Under the pieces are notes generated by a model that saw only the letters and a list, made by a program, of their open reading frames with translations, was not told the DNA's origin and did no database searches. The position numbers and the translations under genes are program-made. This document shows positions 57,015-64,000 of a DNA stretch of 64,000 nt, one piece after another. The DNA is taken from positions 21,715,249-21,779,248 of the forward strand of contig OZ038423.1 in the NCBI GenBank assembly GCA_964036155.1. The letters run 5' to 3'. The first letter of the stretch is position 1; each line of letters begins with the position of its first letter. The stretch is from Diploscapter coronatus. Taxonomy: Eukaryota > Nematoda > Chromadorea > Rhabditida > Rhabditidae.

Positions 57015-59705
57015 ATGAAACTGTTTACATTAATCGCTTTTCTATGTTTCGTAGTGCAATGTTTCTCCACTCCCGTAACGTCGAAACAATTTCAACGAAT
57101 GATGAAGCAGAAACAGAAAATGCAGAAAAATATGGTAATTGTTATCGAAGTTTTAATTAAGAGATATTTTTGCAATTCTAGAAAACTCCAAATCAATTCG
57201 ACGCGAAAGTTGGATATTTTCAACAAATTCTCGATCATTCCCATAGCGGTATAGACGATACATTCTTACAAGTATGCAAAGATACATCATTTTCCATTTT
57301 ATCTTGTGCATTTTGGGCTTATTACTACAAAGACCAATATTACCGAAGCGGTGGACCAGCGTTTCTGGTTTTGCAAGGAATTACTGAGGAAGATTTTTGG
57401 GTTAATACCGGTAAAAAATTAGTCGTGGAAAATTTCAGGTTTTATAATTTTAGATAACCTTGAATGGGACGCAATCGCTCAGAAAACTGGCGCTTGGGTT
57501 TTCATTTTGCCTCACAGATTCTATGGATCGACTCCAACTTCGTAATTCTACGATCATTTCGTTTTTTTCCCGGGAAAATAGTATAATTTAGTGACATGTC
57601 TGCAGGAAACCTCGAATTTTTAAGTTCGTGGGAAGCAGTAGAAGATGCGGCTTTCTTTATCCAGGCATCTTTACAATTACTTTCTTCAAATTCTCTAGAA
57701 CATTCTAGGGCATGGTCCAAAGATATCCCCAACTAGCATATGCAAGATGGGTAACACTTGGGAAATCTTACGGAGGTAGAAAATTTTAATTTTATGATAA
57801 ATTTCCGACGACTATTTAGGAAATTTGGCAGCTTGGTCCCGATTCATGCACCCAGAACTCGTTTCCTTTGCATTGAGTTCCAGTGCTCCTGTTCAAGCTC
57901 AAGTTGCAGTTCCAGGTAAAGAAAATTCCGTGAAAGTTTTCTGAACTTCAACCAGAATAAGTTTCTGTAGAATTTATGGAAGTTGTTATGAACGCGATAA
58001 TTGCCGCTGACAAAGATTGCGCTGACAGCGTTACAGCCGGGTTTAATCAGGTATGATCATCTTGATTTTCAGAGAAAAAAGTCCATTTTTCAGATAGCTC
58101 AACTTATACAAACGGCAGCTGGTCGACAAAGTCTCAAGTCTGCTTTTAAGTGTGTTCGAAATTTTAACGAATTTTATTATTTCTTTAAAATATTTCCAGT
58201 GTGTGCCAAGACATCGACTCAACTTATGGGCCGATTCAAGTCAAATTCTGGGAGATGCTCTTCACACCGTACATTGAATATGTTCGACTTTCAGGAACTG
58301 GAGGAGTACGAAAATCCATACTTTCCACGAAAACGAGATTACTTTAGACATATTTCACGATTCAAAACTCTATTTGCAAATTCCACAATGATCATTCTGT
58401 CTCTGTACTCGATCGAATGAAAAATGTTAGTTTTAAAATTTACTATTTTTAAAATGCGAAACCAGGTGAACGATTACTACGACATGTCATTCGGATTCAG
58501 CACCTGCAATGATATTGATTACAATGCTTATATTCAATCGCTAGGAAGTGCACGATATGAAACTCCAGAGGGAACGGGTAGGAATATCTCTAAACCTTGA
58601 AAACATTGAGGATATTAGAACGCGCTTGGAAATGGCAGCAATGTACCGAGTTCGGCCAGTATATCACGACAGAGTCTAATACGACTGGCTCTTGGTTCGG
58701 TGAGTATATGTTTTAGTTTTTCCTCGGGCTTATGTAATATTAGACTATGACTTGATTGATTGAGAAATACGATAACTCATTAATGAGTTTATTGACGGAA
58801 TAAAGGTACTGATAAGATTATGAGCTAAGGCATTGAGATAAAGTAGAGCTAAGGATAAGATATAGGGCAAGATCATTCGTGTATTAGTGTAAGTGGTAAA
58901 GAACAAAGACAAAAGTTTTCTTCTTTGCATCCCTTCCACTTCTCGATCTGCTTTTTTGGTTTTATACAGGTCTATGAGCCACGGGATCAGATGAATATGA
59001 GGGGTGTAGAATAAAGCATATGAACGATGTGTGTACTGGGAGAAACTTTACCTTTACAGGTGGAACTGGGAATCTGCCAGTTTGGTACTATTATAATCAA
59101 TGCGCCGACATATTTGGTGGAGATTATGGCGGCGATTTTACTTGGCAAGCTGTTAATAAGACTAACACTCGCTACGGTGGAAATCGCTATTTGAATGTAA
59201 GTCAATTGATATTGTAGATGACCGATAACTTGAGACGAAATAAATGATGCAAATTCGAACATGCAAAGTGGGCATTGCGTAATATCAAATAGTCCTCACA
59301 TTCGTTCATTAAATCGGCGAATTGCCGCAGGGTTTTCTGCAAACAACGTGTTAATTTCTGCGCATCAAAATTTAAATTGCATTTCATTTTTCTTTGTCCC
59401 AAGTTATCGGTCATTAACAATAGAGGTTTTATTTGGTTTATTTAAATCTAGACATCATACACGATTTTTGTCAATGGAAACTACGATCCATTTTATCAAT
59501 TGAGTGTATTGACGAGCTCTAATGCAACTGTCGTTCCTGTTATGATAGACAGTAAGTATGAGATTGGATTTTTTGACTTAGAAAATTTTTAGAAACCGGC
59601 CAATATTCTGATTTCTATCCACCTTATCCTAATGATAACGATAGTTTGAAGTCCGCCAGATCAAAAATTATGACCACACTTATTGGGTGGCTTGGAGGGG
59701 TGTAG
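57015..59705 (+). CDS. Serine carboxypeptidase S28 homologue, probably inactive (catalytic His replaced)
   Basis: Family S28 (prolylcarboxypeptidase/DPP2-like). Exons: 57015-57134, 57182-57410, 57454-57541, 57592-57664, 57709-57775, 57820-57915, 57971-58050, 58094-58149, 58200-58305, 58348-58425, 58466-58577, 58619-58699, 59060-59196, 59452-59551, 59593-59705 (511 aa, the usual family size). A signal peptide is obvious (KLFTLIAFLCFVVQCFSTP). Landmarks: GGPAFLVLQG, HRFYGSTP, GKSYGG with nucleophile Ser190, SSSAPVQA, and NGNYDP with Asp453. The canonical GxxHC-DxYP block reads GQYSDFYPP: Tyr479 stands where the catalytic His should be. Intron 4 is GC-AG. Exon 2 contains a 45-nt intron-like insert (57272-57316). 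Secretion into gut lumen or body fluid is inferred. It could be a pseudoenzyme with a binding or decoy role. Confidence 0.85.
57665..57708 (+). other. GC-AG intron of the S28 gene (44 nt)
   Basis: Exon 4 ends TTT ATC CAG and is followed by GCATCT; the acceptor is CATTCTAG. Splicing yields FFIQGMVQRYPQLAYARW leading into GKSYGG, as expected for the family. The unspliced frame stops at 57733-57735, before the catalytic serine. Confidence 0.75.
58700..59059 (+). other. S28 gene intron 12 (360 nt)
   Basis: GTGAGT donor, TTTACAG acceptor. It is the longest intron of this gene, with no repeat or exon recognised. A possible acceptor at about 58970 leads into a short open stretch that is not needed for the family alignment. 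Confidence 0.5.
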
Positions 59706-60897
59706 ATCGTTATTTAACAATTTTTTTTTTCAATAACGACCTCACTCTGACTGAAGTCCACTGGGGGTGTCCTGAATACTAAAGTATTCGTTTTGATCTT
59801 TTAATCTTTTCTTTTATCGATGCTTTATGTTGTGATTTGATTTATTTAATAAATTTAAGGTGGCAAAATTGCAGATTTATGTTGGTTTAATATGGTATAA
59901 AAGGAACAGCACTTTTTTTACCTCAAAAAGTCTATTTTTCAATGAATAAATAAATAAATTTACAAGTTTTATTCACAAGCATTTTTCTCATCCAATTTCA
60001 ATAATTTACAATTTCCTTAAAATGTTTAAAAATAGCACTTTTGATTTGCATCTCATTCACGCATTATCACTTATCTGTTTTATCCGCATTTAGATTTAAA
60101 TAGCCACGAAAGAGGGCGAATGCGCATATGCACTTCGAATGGAGAGTGAAATTAGGGAACTACTAATGGAAGCAGAAGAAGCAGATGCAGACGAATGATT
60201 ATCTTTGGACTTCGACATTCTAGTTCGTCATTAAGATTCTACAACGCAAATATCTTTTTCTTCCCCAAAATGAAAATGTTGCAGATCATTTCGTTCTTTT
60301 CAGATGGTTCTTTATGCCGTTTTCAATGATTTAACTTTTATTTATCATACATCTACTTCTACTCTTTAGTAATTCCCATGAGTGCGTTTCCAACGCTATA
60401 ACTTCAAGTGAAGTAAGAAAAAGTATGACGATCTATATATGGTTGGATGCCGAATTTTCTGGAGGTGTAGAACGTAAAAAAAAACCCAATCGATTTTGGT
60501 CCAAGAAATGAGTACTTTTACCCAAAAAAAAACCATTTCCTTACTTAACGAAGGTGTGAAAAGAGGGGGGAAGGGAGAAAGACACAAAGAGGAACAGCAC
60601 GATGCGTGGTAGGCCATAGGAATTGAATAGCGGCGTGATCAGTGGATAGAGTGAGAGTTCGTTTACAAATAGTGATGGACGCAACTTCGTCTTCAAAGAC
60701 TTTTAAATCCGACTTCAAGCATGTCTTCATTGTTAAATTTGAAAAAATCTGTGCCTTCCCATACATCTGCTATCGAAAATTCCCTTTTCATGGATCTTGA
60801 TATCTCCATAGGAAAATTATAAGAAATTTATCTTAAAATTACAAATTGCCGAAAACCCGAAGAATAAATCGTCGACTTTAGGTCACTCCCCAACTTA
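59706..60897. other. Intergenic region between the S28 and lectin genes
   Basis: AATAAA at 59848-59853, about 145 nt after the S28 stop, is a good polyadenylation signal. Motifs of the GATA type (TTATCT) occur near 60069 and 60829, the latter about 70 nt before the lectin start codon. No coding exon is visible. Confidence 0.5.
59848..59853 (+). terminator. AATAAA polyadenylation signal of the S28 gene
   Basis: Canonical hexamer about 145 nt downstream of the stop codon, a normal nematode 3' UTR length. Confidence 0.6.
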
Positions 60898-63800
60898 ATG
60901 ATGAATTTCGTAATTTTTCTGCTATTCTTCAAATGTTCGAATTCCTGTGTACCAACGATCCCAGATATAGAGCTACCTGATGTGTCAACCACTACTGAGG
61001 TCGATATTGGAACAAGTAAATTATCACTGCGTATTAAATGAATTTTCTACCTTTGAAAAGGTCAGTTACGTATGGCTTTTCCAAATTCTGTCTCTTCACA
61101 ATGAATGGAGTGGGCTTATAATTCAATCTGGTCGAGATTTTTTGACAAGTCAGCCATCACATTGTTCTGTAAAACCTCATAATCAAGCCGGTTCAAGCTA
61201 CCGACATTAAAGTCTAAAGTAAATTATAAAATTAAGCAAGCTCGACAACAACAGATATCGATACGACGGAGTCTTCGATAGATTCGACGGTGTCCACTGC
61301 TTTGATAACGACAGCCATCACGACTTACATGACATCTGACTATACTTCGTTCACGATGATATCCACAATGACGTCCAGTTTATCGACGTCCACGATGACC
61401 ACATCCAGTATTACGACAGCATCTACTACTACAGCTGATCCTTGTTTCGAAAATTCAGCTCCATTAGCTCAATGTGGTAAGTCTTAACTATTCTTCAAGC
61501 CAACCATTTTATGACCAATTCAAGAGGAAATCTATTGCCCGAGTTCATAAATTTCATGGATCTTTTTCGGAGGAATCATTGTTTTCTGGAAAAAAACTAC
61601 TGTATATGTTCCGAGAGATTCGTGACTTCCGAGAGCATATTCATTCATAAAATTCGATTAAAATTCATAAATCAAATTTGTAAGAATAGTGTATGAATTG
61701 CAAAGAAAGCGTTATCACTTCTTTTTAACCGAACCTAACTATCAGCACCAAATTTACATGAATGAACGACCAAATCGTCTTTCAAAAATATAACGTCATC
61801 TTACTCTTCCTTAATAATAATTCATTGTGATTAGAGAATAAGGGAAAATGCCTTCTTCTTCTTCAAGCAAAAAACGTTTTTCAAATCTAAGTTCAACAAT
61901 TTCAGCTGCACAATGTCCTACTGGCTGGGATTTTGTTGACGGTAAATGCTATCAGGTGATCGTTGAATCTCGTTTTCGTTTTAATTTCATTTTGTCAATA
62001 GCAATGATTTTACAGCTTTCTGCAAGTGCTCTCAATTGGAACGCAGCAGCTGCGGACTGCATGGGATTATGCTCCTCAGGAATGTGCCATCTACCAAGGC
62101 TCTACAGCACACAGCAAGGCACGGACTTGTATAATTATAGTAAGGAATTTCATGTGAATCTATTAATGTATAAATTAATTTGGAACATTCAACTTCTAAA
62201 TTGCATGTTTTTCATTTTGCGGCATTAATAAGACTGTACTCACAAAGGAAGCTAATGGTTAGAGAGGCCAAATAAATTTTCAGCATTGATTTTAACGGTT
62301 AAATTTGGTATCAGTCTGATGATCGAAGTCATGCTGATCTCAACACTTTTTAGATCTCCAAAACGATCTATCCTAAGTAAAGCTATGACCATCTTTGTAA
62401 AGCGAACCTTTCCTGCTGTAGCCTTCCCGAATTTTTCAGATAATAAACTTACAATCAGCCTACTATTGATTAAAAGATGAATTTAGCGTAAAACTCATCC
62501 AAATTATGTCGAAACTGACCAAAATTTCTTATTAACTAAATTTTATCGAAAGCTAAACAGGATAATTAAAATCATCTATTGATTTTCTCCTTTTTCAGTG
62601 GATATGTTTGGTTATGATCCCGAAGTTTGGATTGATATACAGAAAGTCGCAGGTGACCCTACTGTGAGTCATCATTCTATTTATAGGCAATTTTGAAAAG
62701 TAGAACGATAGAAACATACGAAAATAGTAAAGGGTTAGGAGAGGTAAGGATAAGCCAGGGCATCTTTTACTATATCATTTCGTATGTTCCTATGATTTAT
62801 CGTTCTACATTTCCAGATTGCCTACTGTGATTAGTTCAAGGATATTTGTTTTCATACCTTTTATCGCTCTATATTTTTATCTATAAAAAAATTTAGGGAA
62901 TGCGTCAACAAAACAGCGATGGCCAGGAATATGTGTGTACCTTTTGGGATACTGACCGTGGGTAAGTAAAAAAGTTTCTCTGTAACCATGGTTTTAATTG
63001 AATCAAAAATCTATAGCAAGAGCACCCTCGACTCTTTTAGAGATCTGGATTGGAACAGTGAGCATGGCTCATGCTGAAGCCGCGAATGTTAAGGCTTGGT
63101 CGAGATTCTCATATGGCGATCGCGACGAATCTCGAACATTCCCGTGCATCAGCACAAGTCATGATCACTCATAAATCCAGGTCTCGAATACCTAATAAAA
63201 GAATAAGATATAATGAATCATTGAATTTTCAACTAGTGGTTAATTATTAATTCTATTTAGGGAGCCGAGTAAGACGTTTAGTTAATCACAGCGGAAGAAG
63301 AATTTCATTTTCAAAAATGCACAAATACCACAATACCAAATCTCTATATTTTATAGTAGTGCGTTTATGAAAATCAGTTCTTCAATTTCCCAATGCGCTT
63401 TACTAAATTTCTTCAGCTAGCGACCCAACTGCGGATTGTGGTAATGTGAGTCATATTTTAATCTATTTAAAAATGTTTACCTTTTATAAAAATATATCGT
63501 TGCACAAAAATGAATTAATTTGTACCGAATGGATCATTTTCGAAAATCTAACAATTATTTTGTCTTGTTAAGAGTTTGTAATAATGTTATTTTGATGAAT
63601 TACCGTGATCACCTATTTCCTAAATTTTACTTGGCTTCTCTATTTATAAAAGAGATTTTGAAGTTGACTTAGATCAAGCAAAAACGAATTAAATTTCATT
63701 AAATGCAGAAATTAATAACAACCCAAATGCATGTTTTATAATGAATATTTTAGCTATATCCGGGTGGATTATGGGGCGATTATTCTGTAAGATTAAGTTT

Positions 63801-63963
63801 TATCTGTAAAACTATGAATTCCGTAAATTCTCTAATCGAATCTTTTTATTTTTGAGAGGCTGAAAATTAAAAGCCACAAGTACGGTATGAAATATTTTAG
63901 TTAGAAAATAACTATAAATGGAAGGCAAGAGAAAATGTGTATGATCAGATTTGGGAGATTTGA
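60898..63963 (+). CDS. Secreted mucin-like C-type lectin domain protein
   Basis: Exons: 60898-61015, 61237-61476, 61906-61955, 62016-62139, 62599-62663, 62897-62961, 63421-63445, 63754-63786 and tentatively 63901-63963 (260 aa if the last exon is right). A hydrophobic signal peptide (NFVIFLLFFKCSNS) is followed by about 80 residues of Thr/Ser-rich sequence, the hallmark of an O-glycosylated mucin-like stalk. The lectin-like domain then starts with CPTGWDFVDGKCYQ, the typical CTLD N-terminal block (Cys, Trp, Cys-Tyr), continues with LNWNAAAADC and CHLPRLYSTQQ, and has several further cysteines. No clear EPN/QPD carbohydrate-binding triplet is visible, so calcium-dependent sugar binding is doubtful. 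C. elegans clec genes of this kind are often gut-expressed and infection-responsive. The C-terminal exons are weak, and the final one lacks the usual terminal Cys, so the gene may continue beyond the window. Confidence 0.7.
62684..62824. mobile_element. 141-bp inverted-repeat MITE in an intron of the lectin gene
   Basis: The ends are TAGGCAAT and ATTGCCTA. The arms share GTAGAACGATA and ACATACGAAA, with a few insertions, around a central 40-nt purine-rich spacer. It lies in the 233-nt intron 62664-62896, making up most of it. No ORF. Confidence 0.65.
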
Positions 63964-64000
63964 CCCGATATTAGATTCGTTTAAATTCTTAAAGAAATAT

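Noticed and set aside
61511..61696. Possible extra exon in the lectin gene
   Set aside because: Exons ending at 61476 and starting at 61906 already join in phase; no acceptor/donor pair keeps frame here.
1..64000. tRNA, rRNA, CRISPR array or prokaryotic operon signals
   Set aside because: I looked for TTCGA-type T-loops with acceptor pairing, regular spacers and Shine-Dalgarno organisation and found none; the DNA is clearly eukaryotic.

Overview
This window reads as genomic DNA from a nematode, most likely a free-living rhabditid-type species; I cannot name the species. The evidence is short introns (many 42-60 nt) ending in a T-rich run plus CAG or TAG, AT-rich non-coding DNA with more GC-rich exons, a TRA-1/GLI sex-determination factor, an EGO-1/RRF-type cellular RNA-dependent RNA polymerase, and dispersed short inverted-repeat elements. 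Every gene I can support lies on the + strand. All models come from reading splice sites and codon phase by eye; where I give a protein length, the exon lengths sum to a multiple of three.

Layout. 51-1921: last seven exons of a gene entering from the left (not identified, probably alpha-helical). 1922-22317: about 20 kb with no supportable gene, holding a 972-bp hAT-like element (2933-3904) with a perfect 8-bp target duplication, a small GC-rich structured island near 10.95 kb and pyrimidine-rich tracts. 22379-33392: tra-1 (17 exons, 908 aa), with two long 5' introns and five GLI-type zinc fingers. 35545-39122: MKK7-class MAP kinase kinase (14 exons, 472 aa). 40376-41338: two-exon gene for a small secreted Gly/Tyr/Ser-rich protein. 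43396-56269: large RNA-dependent RNA polymerase (48 exons, 1774 aa) with a UBA-like N-terminus. 57015-59705: serine carboxypeptidase of family S28 whose catalytic histidine is replaced by tyrosine. 60898-63963: secreted mucin-like protein with a C-type-lectin-like domain; its last exon is tentative.

How the genes relate. There is no obvious operon: gaps are mostly 0.7-2 kb. tra-1 acts in sex determination, the RdRP in small-RNA silencing and the MKK7 homologue in JNK-type stress signalling. The last two genes encode secreted proteins of kinds often expressed in nematode intestine, and GATA-type motifs lie upstream of both.

Most notable: at least four introns that only work as GC-AG introns, in three neighbouring genes; a frame-preserving 45-nt intron that splits tra-1 zinc finger 2; a shortened CxxC finger 4; an S28 homologue lacking its catalytic His and carrying what looks like an exonised intron; UBA-like exons joined in phase to an RdRP; and several palindromic MITE-like elements inside introns.
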